Below, piece after piece: positions 47,893-60,911 of a stretch of DNA of 64,000 nt. The notes under the pieces were generated by a model. The model made no database searches. It was not told the DNA's origin and worked only from the letters and a program-made list of their open reading frames with translations. Both the position numbers and the translations under genes were made by a program. Source of the stretch: Endocalyx cinctus (Eukaryota > Ascomycota > Sordariomycetes > Amphisphaeriales > Apiosporaceae); NCBI GenBank assembly GCA_001600455.1, contig BCKC01000014.1, positions 186,001 through 250,000 on the forward strand, in the 5' to 3' direction. Numbering within the stretch: the stretch's first letter is position 1; every line of letters starts with the position of its first letter.

Positions 47893-50880
47893 AATGAACA
47901 AATGAAAACAGAAAAAAAGAAAGCGATGAATATTTCTTACGGCTGATGGGTTTCGAAAAAGAAGTAATTTTTGATGGATACTTATGGGTTTTCTTTTTTT
48001 TTTTTTTTCACCTACATATCATAAAAAGAGCTCACCGGCGTTGGGGGACTAGGTTTCTTTTTGTTTCGCGGAGATTTTTTTTTATCAAACTAGGATACTC
48101 TAATACCCGTTTGTTGTTGGGATGATGGAGCGGTCATTATTCTTCTCTCTTACCCGGCTTTGGGTACTTACTTTTTTTTTCACTTGTTAGGTCAGATTCG
48201 GTCAGGTTATTGGGAAGGAAGGATGGTTGATGATAGATGATGAACCAAGAGGGAATACTTGAAATAGGTTAATAGGTAATGAGCTTGGTCGCGGTGAACC
48301 AGGGAATATATTCTTACACGCTGAAGCCCGAAGGTTCGGGAGTTGGGACGACTGAGACGCCAGCTCTAGGTTCGTAAGCGACCTGCAGGTTGAGTAACAC
48401 CTATTCAAGAGCTTGCGCCATGCTGGACGAGAGGGGGAAGGGGGAGAAACTTATCCTTGGCGGCGCTGGCCTTTGAGGGGATACGGACGTGCTTTGAGTA
48501 TCCAAATCACTTCTGTAGGCCATAGTGTATGGTTTGAATAGGATTATACATGCAAATGCTCTCCCCACTTACCATTTCAGTCGGATGTATTGCCTTGATA
48601 CCAAATATGTAGGCATGAGGCCTAAATAATACGTTCAAAAGTAAGGAAGTATCCATTCCGGTGAATTACTCGTGTGAAGCAAAGGACTACACACAGGGGT
48701 GTATATCGTATAGTTGACCCGGTGGTAGTAATAGTAGTAGTAGGAGAAAGAAGAAGGGGTCTGCTCGGTAGTTATATTTCAGATAGATCTCCCGTACTAA
48801 CACTAGTAGAACGAGTTCGGCATGTCACGGTTTGCTTGGTATACTATATAGACTACCACTACCCCTTTTGTTGAGTTCCTTTTCTTGCCTCTTTTCCTTT
48901 TAAATCCTACTTCTAATGTTTATCATTATCTAGACGATATTACGTATAATTTCTATACTAGTTAAGATGATACTAGACTAAAGAGGAGGAGAGAAGCAAA
49001 GAAAAAGAAGGAGGAGGAGGGTCGGGACGGAAAAAAAAAGAAAGAAAAAAAAACCGAATAGTTCAGAGCTGAACAAGAAAAAATTGGACGAACGCATGGT
49101 GTTGCCGCATTCTCTAGCTCGGTGACGTTGTACTCGGTGTAGTCTAAAATTACTCGTATATATCTGTACCATTCCGGATATCTTTCTATATGTCCCTTTT
49201 TTTTGCCCTTCTTTCTTCAGGACTCTGTCCCCAGCTCGTTGTCCGAGAGGCTTAATTTTGTCATTCAAGCGGCATATATCTATCCTAGTATATATATACA
49301 CATCTATAAGGCTTGTATAGAGTATAGCAAGGTAAATTACAGGATTTTACTCTTGGTATATACTAGACAAAACAAATAAATCAAATAAATAAATACGTAA
49401 CTCTTTTTCTTCTTCTCACGATACCCCGGATATGCGGCTATGGTGGGATGGGGAGGATTACACATAAGGAGATGGACCCATGGATGGATGGATAACACTT
49501 TTTCAGCGTAATATAGCGTCAGGGGTATAAGAAGAGTAAAAGGGGGCGAAGAAGGTTTACAGGTACCTACTAACTTACACAGTAAGTACGTACCTGGGTA
49601 CACAGTATGGATACTTTTAAGTTACTCGCCGGCCCAGCGTGCCTTATGCAGCTATAGACTTAGCGAGTTTTGGCTTGCATTTTTCAGCTACTCCGTATAT
49701 TCTCAGACTCCCAGAACTCCGTATTTGGAACGGAACTCGGCAATCCCAACTAGTTTTATGGGGAAGACTCTATAACAAGGGGTTCTAATTTGTAGATCCA
49801 TGGACGGCTGATATGATTATTGTTATTCTTATTTTTTTTGTCTTTTTCCCTTTAAAGCCACTGTTGGTCGCGCCAAGCTTTTTTGCTTTTTCTTTCTTTC
49901 TATAATATCAACGTTTTTTTTTTTTTTTACTGTTCTTTATATACGGTTTCTTTAACGATGACGACGATGATGGTAATAGCCTTAAGGTGATTGATTAGTG
50001 TGATTCTATTTTTTACATATTCTCTATCCACCCCGATACTTTTGATACGGAGAAAATCCGTCAAAATAGCCATTCCCGAAGGATCCAACGCCTTCACGAT
50101 CATCTTGTCTGAATTTGGGTTGGGTAATAATGGTAATATGTCGCGGTCATTCTTGGCAAATGCAAGATTTTAAGAAAAATAATAATGAGAAAGCTTGGGG
50201 TTTCCGCCCAGCCCAGTCAGAACTAAAATAAAGCACGTAATACATGAAGGGGGGTGTGTAAGAGGGGGGGAATATGGCGGACAAGATGTTTTAAAAAATC
50301 GGAAAAGAAACAGAACGAACTTTTTACTCTTTTTTCTACAACTAAAAACCTCAGATAATATTATCAATTCCTATTCATCTCTTATGTGAATAAACAACTC
50401 TCGTTTCTTTCCTCTCTCTTTTTTTTTGTTTCCCTTACCTAACACTTCTTTTCCTAACTTCTCTTCCTCTCACCCTTCTCTCTTCATATCGTGTCTTTTT
50501 TTTTTTCTTGCTGTTATTTAATATTTATTTCTTCTACTTCCGATCTTAAGCTCCCTTTATTTTACAGAGCAGCAATCAATTACATTCTAGCTCAACCCGT
50601 ACATTCATTGCTACACTCTAGCTTACTTACTTTCCTTCACTCTCATTCTTCGATTACTCAGACCTAGTCTTTTTTTGACTTTTGAATTTCTCAAAATAAC
50701 AAGGGTGACAAAAAAATAAAGGCAATATCCCTCTTCCTCAGATCGAAATTACCCTCGGCGGAATGCGATGATAGCACTTTATACTAAAAAAAGCAAAAGA
50801 GAAATCGGGATAATACAAGGAAAATAAACAAAGTGAAAGAGAGAGTGAGAGAGGGAAAAAAAAATTATATATACTTCACT
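47893..50880. other. 3 kb intergenic region
   Basis: No supportable gene. T-rich tracts at 47993-48010 and 49914-49930, TACTCCGTA at about 49689, and a T/C-rich leader from 50400 into the SGNH gene. Confidence 0.5.
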
Positions 50881-52138
50881 ATGGACAAGTACACTCAAAA
50901 CATGTCCGGTAATGCTTTGGTATCCATGGTCATGGCGCGAAAGCGCTTGATCTTGGCCATTCTCATCCCATTGGTCTTCCTTAGTAAGTAGGATCGGTCT
51001 ATTTTACTTCGCCAGCATTTCAATCCAATCAACAGCAACCAGTCGCTGACAAAGTTGAAAAATAATAGCATTCCTCTTTTCCGGAGCCGTAAACGTCGAT
51101 AGCGAATGGTCACAAAGGTTAGATAGTTTCGGTTCGGGAATCAAGAATGGCGTCGCCGGTGGCTACAATTACGTCACTGGTACCGAGGCAAAGAAGCCTA
51201 CCAAATCCTACAAGCGACCGGGTTACGAATTACCGGTTGCCGACGGTTTACCTCTCCGTATTATGGCCCTAGGTGCTTCCACCACACGCGGCGACAGTCC
51301 GGAGGAAGGAATAGACAACAATGGTTTCCGTCGCCCTATTCGTGAAAAATTGACCTCCATCGGTAACCCCGTGAACTTTGTCGGCACCCAACGTCTGGGA
51401 AACATGACCGACAACGACATCGAAGCCTATCCCGGCGTGCCCACCGGCGTTATACATAAGCACGCCCAAGAAGCCGTACCCCTAAGTCTACCGAACCTCT
51501 TCCTCATTAACGCCGGATCGAACGACTGCTTCCAACACATCGACATCGACAACTTCTACAAGCGGTACGATGCCTTGGTCCAATACCTCCTCGAAGCGTC
51601 TCCCAAATCAACCATCGTAATATGCACCATCCTACCAACGTGGGATACTCGATTCAACGGTCGAGAGGACGTGTGGCGCGTGAACCCCCAAATCCGCCGG
51701 CTCGCCAAGATCTACGCCGAGATGGGCCTACCTATCGTGCTGGCCGACCTGCAAGGACCCGACGGTATCCAGGACGACAACTTAGCCGAGGATGGCATGC
51801 ACCCGGGCACGGCAGGCTACGAGATGATGGCGACCAAGATGTTCGAGGCTATCATCGAGGCGGACTCGAGGGGATTCCTGCAGCCCGCCGAACCGGTGGA
51901 CGGCATCCTCGACGATGGAGATGCCGAGCCCGATCGCACGGAATCTCGTTTGCAGTGGCAGGCCCTGAAGCAGCAGCTGGAGAACGCCACGAAAGCGGCG
52001 GATGAGGTCGAGCTCCACAAGATGAAGTCGGAGCTAGGCATATTACTCAAGGAAGAAACCGCTGCTGCTGCCGCCGCGTCTACTAAGAATGAAGACCAGA
52101 AGCAGAGACGGCGTCATCCCAAGATGTTAAGCATATAA
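50881..52138 (+). CDS. SGNH/GDSL-type esterase, signal-anchored, 390 aa, 2 exons
   Basis: Serine hydrolase of the SGNH fold, probably an esterase or deacetylase; the substrate is unknown. Exons 50881-50983 and 51069-52138. The intron starts GTAAGT and ends AATAG, and codon 35 (Thr) is split. A hydrophobic segment (about 22-40, LILAILIPLVFLTFLF) gives a signal peptide or type II anchor. Block I is LGASTTRGDSP with nucleophile Ser105. Block III is NAGSND with Asn186. Block V is EDGMHPGTAGY, giving Asp276 and His279 for the triad. After the fold (about 300 onward) comes an acidic linker and a predicted coiled coil (LQWQALKQQLENATKAAD), then a basic end. The open frame from 51263 alone would lose the leader and start at an internal Met, so the upstream exon is preferred. 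Confidence 0.9.
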
Positions 52139-53108
52139 GCGAAAACAGTGATGGGGGAAGAAGTATAACCCAAATTAAAGAGCGATAGAACAAATTATAT
52201 ATAGATAATACCGTACTCCTGACGGCAGCTAGAAAGACGAAAGCGGGATTATTCGTCTGAAGAGGATGAGAAGAAAAGAAGAAAACAACGACATGATTAG
52301 ATCACGGCCTTTGGAGTGTTCAAATATACATAAACACTTATATACTTATACACTTTACTAATACATTGTACTTTTATTATTATTATTATATCGATAACGG
52401 CGGTACTGAAGTGACATAAGTGATTTTTTTTTTTTTTATAAAAAAAAGAGCTCTGAAAAGTCTTGATATCCCTAAGGGATTTTCAGTCGGAGTACACATA
52501 TATTATGGATTCTAGTGTTATGTATTGTTTCTTTTCTAGTAATTGATTCCTTAAGTCATGTCGTTTCACTTAGGAAACGCGCCAGTGAAGTGGTAGGGTT
52601 CTCCGCGATTACAGAGAGACACAAAAAGATCGTGTGTTGGCTCGACTCCTTTATTAGGGCGGTCCCCACTCTAATAATATTTATATTGACTACCACATAT
52701 AGTAGTACTCTACTCCGTATACTACGCTACATCTACACCTCTGTCCTTCTCCTCTTCTTCCTCCGCTTAATGTCACTTCTGTAAGCTCAGTGATAGGTTG
52801 ATGCATGAGATTTCGTGTGACTTTCCCTCTTAACCGACCCTTTTCACTCTTTTCAATTGCTCTCATCGGTAGCGCGCCAGCATTCTTTTTAATTTTTTTT
52901 TCTTCCCTTCTTAACTTGACAAGCTTGACAGCTTTTCTTCTACAAGGTACAATACGAGCAGTAATACGTTTAGAGGTGAAAAAGCTATGACCATGATTGT
53001 TCCTTAAAAGTTTTCGCCGTTAAATTCCACTTCTCCCGATTACGATTCATTCGATCCGAATCTGTTCGCTCGTCCACGAAGAGACGAGACGAGACGAGAC
53101 GAGACGCG
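52139..53108. other. Intergenic upstream of the ankyrin-CorA gene
   Basis: No gene seen. A T14/A7 pair near 52423-52447 and TACTCCGTA at about 52713. It ends in a GAGAC pentamer repeat that touches the next start codon. Confidence 0.55.
53081..53105. repeat. GAGAC pentamer repeat abutting a start codon
   Basis: Five GAGAC units end three bases before the ATG at 53109, so they lie in the 5' UTR or core leader of the ankyrin-CorA gene. Confidence 0.9.
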
Positions 53109-56100
53109 ATGGCGAGCCAAGCTAGCGTGGCGAGCAGCCAACCCGACCAGCGACAGCTCCGCCTTATCGCCGCCGCCGCCCAGGCCAACGAGGAGCGCGT
53201 GCGCGACATCCTATCCGAAGACCCTTCGTGGAGCTCCGACACCGACCATGCCATCCTCCGGCAGGCCCTGCAAAAAGTCGCGGCGAGGGGCAAGCTCTCG
53301 CTCGTGCGTCTCCTGCTCGATCACGGCGCCGACGTGAACACCACCAGCGAGAAGGAAATACCGGCCCTCGTGAAGGCCGCCGAGGCGGGCCACTCCACCG
53401 TCGTCTCGGAACTGCTCGCGCGCCACGCCGACCCCAACTGGCGCAATACCCGTACCGAGCAGACGGCGCTGTTCAACGCCTGCCTGCGCGGCCATAATAA
53501 AGTCGTCGAGGCCCTCCTAGGGGGAGGTGCAGACGTGGACGCCTTGGACAAGGAAGGTCGCTCGCCGCTGCTGTTCCTCGCGTCCGAGAAGCAGAAGCAG
53601 CAGCGGTGGAACTTCGAGACGCTGAGGCCGCTCCTGCGGAAAGGCGTCGATCTGGAGGTGAAAGACCAGATCGGCCGAACGCCGCTATTGTGGGCCGTCA
53701 CGAACGGGAACCTGGAGCTGGTGCGCTTTCTTTTGGAAAACGGCGCGGACGTGCAGGCGGTGAACAACCGGTCCCGCACGGCGCTGCACCTCGTCTCGGA
53801 GACGCACGAGGAGCGGTTTCGCGACGACATCGTCCGCCTCCTGCTCGAGCACGGCGCCGATCCGAACGCCGTCAGCGACGGCGGCTGGACCCCTCTGCAC
53901 AACGCGGCGCAGAGGGGCCACGCCGCGAGCGTCGAGCTGCTGCTCGGCCACGGCGCCGACCCCAACGCCACGCTGACGAACCACATGACCCCCTTGCACT
54001 GGGCCGCCCAGGAAGGTCACGAGGATATCGTGCGCCTCATCCTCGACCAGTGCGCCGACGTCAACCTCTCGATCAAGGACGGCTTCGATCGCACGCCCAT
54101 GATCTGCGCCGCCGAGAGCTACCACTCGGGAATCGTCCAGCTGCTCTCCCCCGCGCGCGCCGCCCACCGCCTGAGCCCCCTGGCCGAACGCGCTTGCAGG
54201 GCCTTCGAGGCTACCGTGGTGGATTTTGGCCGCTTTAGGAAGGAGCAGCTCGTGAGGAAGTACTCGGTTTACGACGTCTTGTACGGCTGGACGGAGGACG
54301 ACGGCGAGGGCGAGGAAGGTGGTGGTGGAAGCAGAGTAGGAGGAGGTGGTGGTGGGAAACCGAAGGTCCCTACGCTGTCGAAAAATATCAAATACAAGCC
54401 CGAGTTCAGATGGATTCATCTACCGGCTAATAACGTACGTGACAGAAGAAACAAAATTCGTTCTCATCTCATATTCCCATTCAAACTGAAATTAATTACG
54501 CAAAGTCTCTTGCTGACGTACACCTATTGCATATTTTTGTTGCGGCTATCTAGATCGCTTGGGCTGAGGTGAGTTTTGATAAAAATAAATTGTTACAAAA
54601 AGAATAATTGAGGCCCCGGTCTAACGAGTAGTGTTTTTTCGTAGACTCTCCTTGCCAAATCTTTCATCGAAGCAGGACACCGTGATATAGAGTCCTTCAA
54701 AGCGTTAGAAAAGTGCTTCGACCAGGAACATCGCGGTCCCTTGGCTCACGCTCATTTCATGCGGACCTTCTGCCACCGCATCCCCGCGCCGCGGACCGAA
54801 CACGTGCCAGCGGAGAACGGCGGCGGTAGGCCTTTAACCACGCTACCGGAGGAGCAAAAGCAAGAGCGGGCAGCAGGTGAAGCAGGCGGTTCAACCGCAG
54901 GTGCTGCTGCTGCTGCTTCTTCGGGTAATCTCAACACTGGCGCGGCAAACGCCAGTGAGTCTGGGTTGATGACGCCGAGGAAGGCATCCTCGTCGCACGC
55001 GCTGGCCGATCTGGAAGCGGAAAATACTAACACGCCAAAGTCCGAGTCCAAAAAGAAATCCAAGTCGGAACAGATAACGGAGAGACATCCGAAGAGGCAT
55101 AAGAGGGGGAAGGGCCCTCCCGGAAATCCGCCCCAGAGACAGGCTACTAGCATGAGCAGCTCGAGCGAGAAATTGCCGACTCCGTTGGCGTGGGAGACCT
55201 CCAAGTTGTCGGCGTCGAACGGGAAGATCGTGCTGTTTGTATGTGACCTATTCCCCCTTTTTTTCGTATTGCCGATTTAAGATGTATGAAACAGCTGACT
55301 TGATAGTATAGATGCCCTTCTTGCACTACGAAACAGACGAGAGGCGTCAGAAGATGACGAGCGCGATCAGATGCGCGCGTGAACACCTGCCGCTCGTCGA
55401 TAACTCGTCGCGCGACTCCCTCCTAGTCAACGCATACATGGCAAACGACCCGCCTCTGCATCCGCGCCGGACCCTCGATCAGTTCTTTTATCACGGCATC
55501 GATACCACCGCTCGGGATACCGATCAGGTCGTGTACCGGTATTGCAAGGACAATGAAATGGAGGCCAAGGTGTTCATGGTCGATCAACTATGGCTTTGGA
55601 TATTGGGGAAAGATCTCATCATCACGTGTTTTCCCCAACGTTGGGACCAGCCGAAGCAAGACCCGCTCAATGTGCTGGACGGAATCATCGAGGAGACGAA
55701 CGCGAAGACGCGGCCGCCCATCTCGTCGGTATACGATCTCGCGATGCTCATCACGAGCCGGTGTTCGGGCATGTTCGACCGGCACCGGCTCGACGACCAG
55801 AATTATCAGTTTCTCGACATGTTCGAGGCCTCGATCGGCGTGGTGACGGATCACGAGAACAGACAATTCAACGAGTTCAACCGGGCCTCGGCGCAGACGG
55901 CCGCGTGGCTGCAGCAACACCGATACCGTCGGATGAGGCACCGGGCGTTTCACGACTCTTCATCTGCCTCTTCCTTTGGAGAGGATCTCGACGAAGCCGA
56001 TCAGTTCCCCGACGCCCTGCTACGCATCCAGACCGAGACTTCGCTGCTGGCGGAAATCAAAGATATCCGAGACGAACTGAGCATCATCGCCGTGATCCTC

Positions 56101-57666
56101 GACATGCAGCTCTCGAGCGTGTCGGACCTCGAGGCCTTCGTCATCGACGAGATGCGCGGCGGGGATCATCATCATTACGGAGCGGGAGGCGGCGGTGGGC
56201 AAGGCAATTTGTCGGGGTCGAGCGCAACCTCGCGCCGCGCTCTCCACCTGAACGACCCGCTTATACTGGAGATCCGCAAGCACGCGCGGGAGCAGCGGCG
56301 CAGCCTCGAGGTGCGCCAGCGCGACATCATCCGCATGGACACGCAGGCGGAATCCCTGTACCAAAGCCTGACGGACCTGCTCGACCTCAAGCAGAAGCAC
56401 TCGAACGCGCTCGAGGCCCGGTTCGCGGGCGACCAGGCCGTCATCGCCGCCAAGCAAGGGCAGACCATCATGGTCTTCACCATCGTCACCATCGTCTTCC
56501 TGCCGCTCTCCTTCATCGCCGCTTTTTTCGCCATCAACCTGAGGGAGTGGGAGGACGTCGAGGACCCGGATAAGTCCGGGCTCACGATCCCGTACGTCAG
56601 CCGCTACATGTTCGGCATCGGCCTCGGCATCAGCATCCCCCTCGTGGCGGTCGCGTTCGCCGTCACGGACATAGTGGACGCCGCTAGGAGCGTCTGGGCT
56701 TGGTGGGTGGGCGTGTTCGAGAACTGGAGCGATAAGGAGAAGAGGAGGAGGAGGAGGAAGAGGAGGGATACGATGAGGATGGGCGGTAGGGATGCCTATA
56801 AGAAGGGAGGGAGGAGAAAGAAGAGTAGGAGGGAGTGGTTGAGTTCTTGTACCTCGGGGGATGATTCCGATTCCGAGGATGGGCATAGAAGCGGACGCGG
56901 AAACGGGAAAAAGCTTCCGCCTTACGAGACGGAATATTACTACGAAGACGACCACGACGATGCGGATGAGAAGGACGGGCGAAGTAGAAGAAGGCGAATA
57001 TTCACCAGAGTGTGGAGGAGGGGTGGGAAAGAAAAGAAGACGAAAAAGCCGATTAGCGCTACGAATACTACGACTACGGCTGGCATAAGTACCGCGTACC
57101 ACAACATTCATCATCAACCGCAACCGCGAATATCCATGTCCTCCGCCCGAAGACAGCCGGACGGCCTCCCTCCCATGACGATACCGACGCGACAACTCCA
57201 GCACGTCCATCAGCACCACCACCACCACGGCGTCAACACCACCGCCGCCTCGCGCCGGCACAGCCGCGAGTCCGAGAGCAGAAATCGGATGAGGCGGAGC
57301 CGAGGCAGGGACCGGACCGGCAGCAGCGTCGTCGCGGACGATCTTTCTTCTCCGTCTCCTACCGCCGCGCGTCGTCACCCGGCCGCTTCGGCTCGTTATC
57401 CCGCGTCCCCCGCGGGATCGGCGAGGAGAAGGGGTAGGACGATTAGTTTCGGGGCGGGTAGCGCCGAGGGTACGGGCGGCGGTGGGGGGATTCTTAGAGG
57501 TGGGAGTGGAGTGAGGGAATGGAATAGTAATGGTAATTTTTGGGGCGGCCTAGGGTTGAGGAGGGGGAGAGTAGGTCGAGGTGATCGAGGTGATGATGAT
57601 GATGACGACGACAATGAGTTGTATGCTCTTGAGGATGATTTGGATTTAGAGAGGGGTAGGAGATAG
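53109..57666 (+). CDS. Ankyrin-repeat / CorA-like membrane fusion protein, 1429 aa, 4 exons
   Basis: Exons 53109-54434, 54554-54568 (15 nt), 54645-55238, 55312-57666; all are in phase 0. Residues about 40-370 hold roughly eight ankyrin repeats (for example GWTPLHNAAQRGHAASVELLLGHGADPN). The CorA/MIT-like part starts at WIHLPANN/IAWAE/TLLAKSF, where the slash-marked IAWAE is the microexon. It continues with LFMPFLHYETDERR, RTLDQFFYHGIDTTARDTDQ, FMVDQLWLWILGKD and a long helical stalk. Two membrane helices lie at about 1031-1053 and 1075-1099. The ion-channel signature GMN after the first helix is replaced by AINL, so magnesium transport cannot be assumed. The last 320 residues are basic, His-rich and Gly-rich, and end acidic. 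Such fusions are common in filamentous ascomycetes, and their function is not settled. The frame running past 54434 is intron read-through. Confidence 0.88.
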
Positions 57667-58843
57667 AAAAGACGAGAAGGATTTCAACCTAGATAATTGA
57701 GTTGATAGATTAAAAAAATAAGAAAACTTCTAGAATTGGATGCCTCTATGTTTTGTGGTTACTCCTGGAGTCATCGTCGGCTGGTTCAAGTAACCTTATT
57801 TTAGTTCCTTTGTCTTGAAAAAACACGAGAAAGATGCTAGCAAAAGCGAAAGACGGTGCCCATATGATGTTTTTTTAAGACAAGGTAATTTTATATGTAT
57901 TTTCGTGTAACTTATGACAGCCGATTATTGATTAAGGATTCTTCATATCAGTCGGTTTAGAGGGAAGCGAGTAAGAAAGTAGGCATATGACTCGACTCGG
58001 CTCTTTTGTTACTATACTTGGACTGACGAGTATTATGGACACAGAGAAAGACAAGATATTATACATCCACGAAGACGGCGTCGCGCGAGATGGGGTTTAC
58101 TTTTTGAAAGGATCGATATATGTGACCTCCAAGTCTCGGTTCTTTCTATCGCTTTAGGCAGGTGATTTGACTAGTAGGGAATGATTAACTGATTGATCGA
58201 TGATAAGATTGATGATTATGACCTGACTTGATCTCTTCTCGTCGAGAAATAGGAGGTTGATGTCAGCCAGGCGAGTTTTTCGGTTTGACTACACTAGTTA
58301 GTCGATTTGCCTTACGGCGAGGACTTTTATTTCGTCCACCTTGAGAAAGACTCGGATGGTTACTGCAGCAAAGTTCGGTCCAAACTCAGATCATGAGACG
58401 AAAGAAATCGATCTAGTAGATACTCATTTACCTCAGTATCTTACATTCCTGAGAATTGCTCTTCGCTGAGGTGTATGTACCTAGGTAGGTAGGTAGCACG
58501 TGCTCTCTATGCGTCATGTACGACGACAAGATTAAGATTGTCTTTAGACATCGTTTTTCTGCGTCTCTCTATCTTTTCTTTTCCGGTAATCTGGTTGTAG
58601 ATACAGAGATGTAAGCTTAAGAGGGTTAGAAAAGAACTTTTCTCCTTTTTTCCCGGGACTTATAAAAACGTGAAGGAAGCGACCGAGTTCTGGTGGGAAG
58701 ATTTTGGAATGTCTATATGTGAAAGTAGAGAATAGAGACGAACATACAGAGGAGCTTTCGCTTCGCTCTATCGTCACTGAAATTACCACATGTGGTTAAG
58801 GAATTCGTTCCTCTTTTATATTCCAGATTAAATTTTATCAGCC
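57667..58843. other. Intergenic between ankyrin-CorA and secreted-protein genes
   Basis: No gene seen. A TACCTAGGTAGGTAGG stretch occurs at about 58478-58497. Confidence 0.55.
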
Positions 58844-60911
58844 ATGTATACTGCACCAATGGCCCGTCTCTCTCGCCTTTCTTTCGTCACCTTTCTCCTC
58901 CTTACTACAAAACCCCTTACCGCAGCCGCACAAGACTGTAATAATGAGTACGTACAGCCAGTATCTCTTCAGATATCCAAACTCTCCATCTCCGGAATCT
59001 TTTTCACACTATACTAATCATAATAAAAGCTGTTTCCAAGCCCTATTCCCCTGCGCCTCTCCGACCGATCTATCCCTCGCGCAATCCTTCTGCTCCACTG
59101 TCGGCGCGTACGGTGCTACGGACTACCCGCCATTTGCCGTCAATGCGTGCGGGTCCGGCGGCCGTGATAAGGGATCGTATATTGAGGCTTGCGACTGCGC
59201 TGAATATCTCTATTGCCCTCCGCCTTACGGCTACGGTTATCCGTACCCTACGACGACGGTGATATCTCCTTCTTCGTCTTTGCCTACGACGCTTGTTACG
59301 ACGACGACTGATACGAGCTCGGCGACGACGAACGTTTCTTCGGTAATGGTGACTTCTAGTATCTCGCTGATTTCGTCTTCAGCTACTCTTTCTTCTATGT
59401 CGGGTTTCAGTAATAGTACAACCTTTACAACATGGTCGATATCTGGTTTCATGACAGGAACTATCTCTATATCAATACCATATCCCCCTATAACTTCAGC
59501 ATTGTCCTTATCGACCGCTACTGGCGGTAGTAGAAGTATGGACTCAACTGTCTCACCTAGGTGGACAAACTCGACAACTCTAGGTGGGTCGTCAACGAGT
59601 ATGATATCGGGTTCTACAATCCGTGACAATACGGGTATCGGATCCTTTACTACTTTAAGAACTATTATTCCGGGGACTGGCAGCGGGTTTTCAACCGGTA
59701 TTTCTTCTGCAGACACCTCTCTAGTCTCGTCTACGAACGTTACAATATCAATACCAAGCAGTACCGGATCTCTCATCGGAAGCTCATCATCAACTGGCAG
59801 TTCCTCCTCAGGCGCTGGTAGCGTAAGCACTTCAAGCAGCATATCGTTGTCAACAGGGAGTGAATCATCTACCATTTCAGCGACCATTTCTACTAATCCT
59901 ATCAGTAGTAGTGGATTCTCCACTGGCCTTTCTTCTTCTTCTATCGGATCATCTCTCAGAAGCTCTCAGTCCAGTATCCTGGTATCCGTATCCAATGATT
60001 CTGCTAGCTTTGCCCCGACTACTTCTACCGGCACTGAGATTCCGACCGGAAGTTCTTCGTCTTCATCATCGTCGTTGTCTGAAACCATAAATATGACGGT
60101 TTCAGGAACCATCACGCTACCCGATTCTTCCACCACGCCTTTGACTCCAACAGGATCAAGTATTGGATCCTTGAGTTTTAGCTCCTCTTCTTTCACTGAA
60201 TCATCTTCTTGTCCATCAACAGGAAGCAGCACAGCAGCTATACCGTCACCATCGTCATCGTCATCATTATCTCAGATACTGTCTTCAGCGGATATCACCG
60301 CTACGTCTACCGGGGTAGAATCGACTCTTGGGCCGGTGACCTCAATTGTGACGCCATCGACATACACGACCATAACAGGCGTTACGAGCGCAGCCTGCGT
60401 GCCCACTCCGGGGATGGACACCGGACCGGTAGAGAACGGCGATTTCGAAGAGGGTTTATCGCCGTGGAGCATCGACGTGGTCGACGAGCTATCCACAAGC
60501 TACGCGGTGTACATGCCGGGCGCGGACGGGTCTTGCGCCGCCTTCGCGGTGACGATGGAGCGCAACCCGGAGACGGACGATCTAAGGTCGAACCTGCGAC
60601 TGATCAGCTCCCTAATGTTCCCCGCTCCCGACACGAGCTGGATCGCGTCCTTCTGGATCCGGTTCGAGAGCCGGAACGAGGCGTATATGAACTTCTTCGT
60701 CAACTACGCGAGCGCTCGGGTCGTCGGCGCCGTCGACGTGGGTTCTGATTGGACCCAGATTAGCGTGCCTTATAACGTCACGGCGACGGATACGGACGTG
60801 CAATTCATCTTCTCGTTCGTGCTCGATGCGGCGGAATCTAATACTATTTACCTCGATAAGGTCGCGACGGTACAGAATGTGGGCCTTTTCGAACGCGGTG
60901 TTGCTGTTTGA
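58844..60911 (+). CDS. Secreted Ser/Thr-rich protein with Cys-rich head and C-terminal jelly-roll-like domain, 661 aa
   Basis: Not a named family I can prove. Exons 58844-58947 and 59030-60911; the intron starts GTACGT, has branch-like ACTAAT, and ends AAAAG. Exon 1 encodes a signal peptide (LSFVTFLLLTTKPLTAAA). Residues 32-105 contain at least eight Cys (CFQALFPCASP, FCSTVG, ACGSGG, ACDCAEYLYC), a spacing seen in fungal wall-protein heads. Residues about 110-485 are a mucin-like Ser/Thr stalk, expected to be heavily O-glycosylated. Residues about 490-655 start CVPTPGMDTGPVENGDFEEGLSPW, resembling carbohydrate-binding (CBM4/9- or galactose-binding-like) modules, and end YLDKVATVQN. An ATG at 58944 keeps the frame through the intron but would lose the signal peptide. 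It is probably a cell-wall or extracellular adhesin-like protein; no GPI signal is seen. Confidence 0.82.

Noticed and set aside
56020..57378. 452-codon minus-strand frame opposite the ankyrin-CorA gene
   Set aside because: Shadow frame of a GC-rich real exon. The plus strand carries conserved CorA-like motifs and membrane helices.
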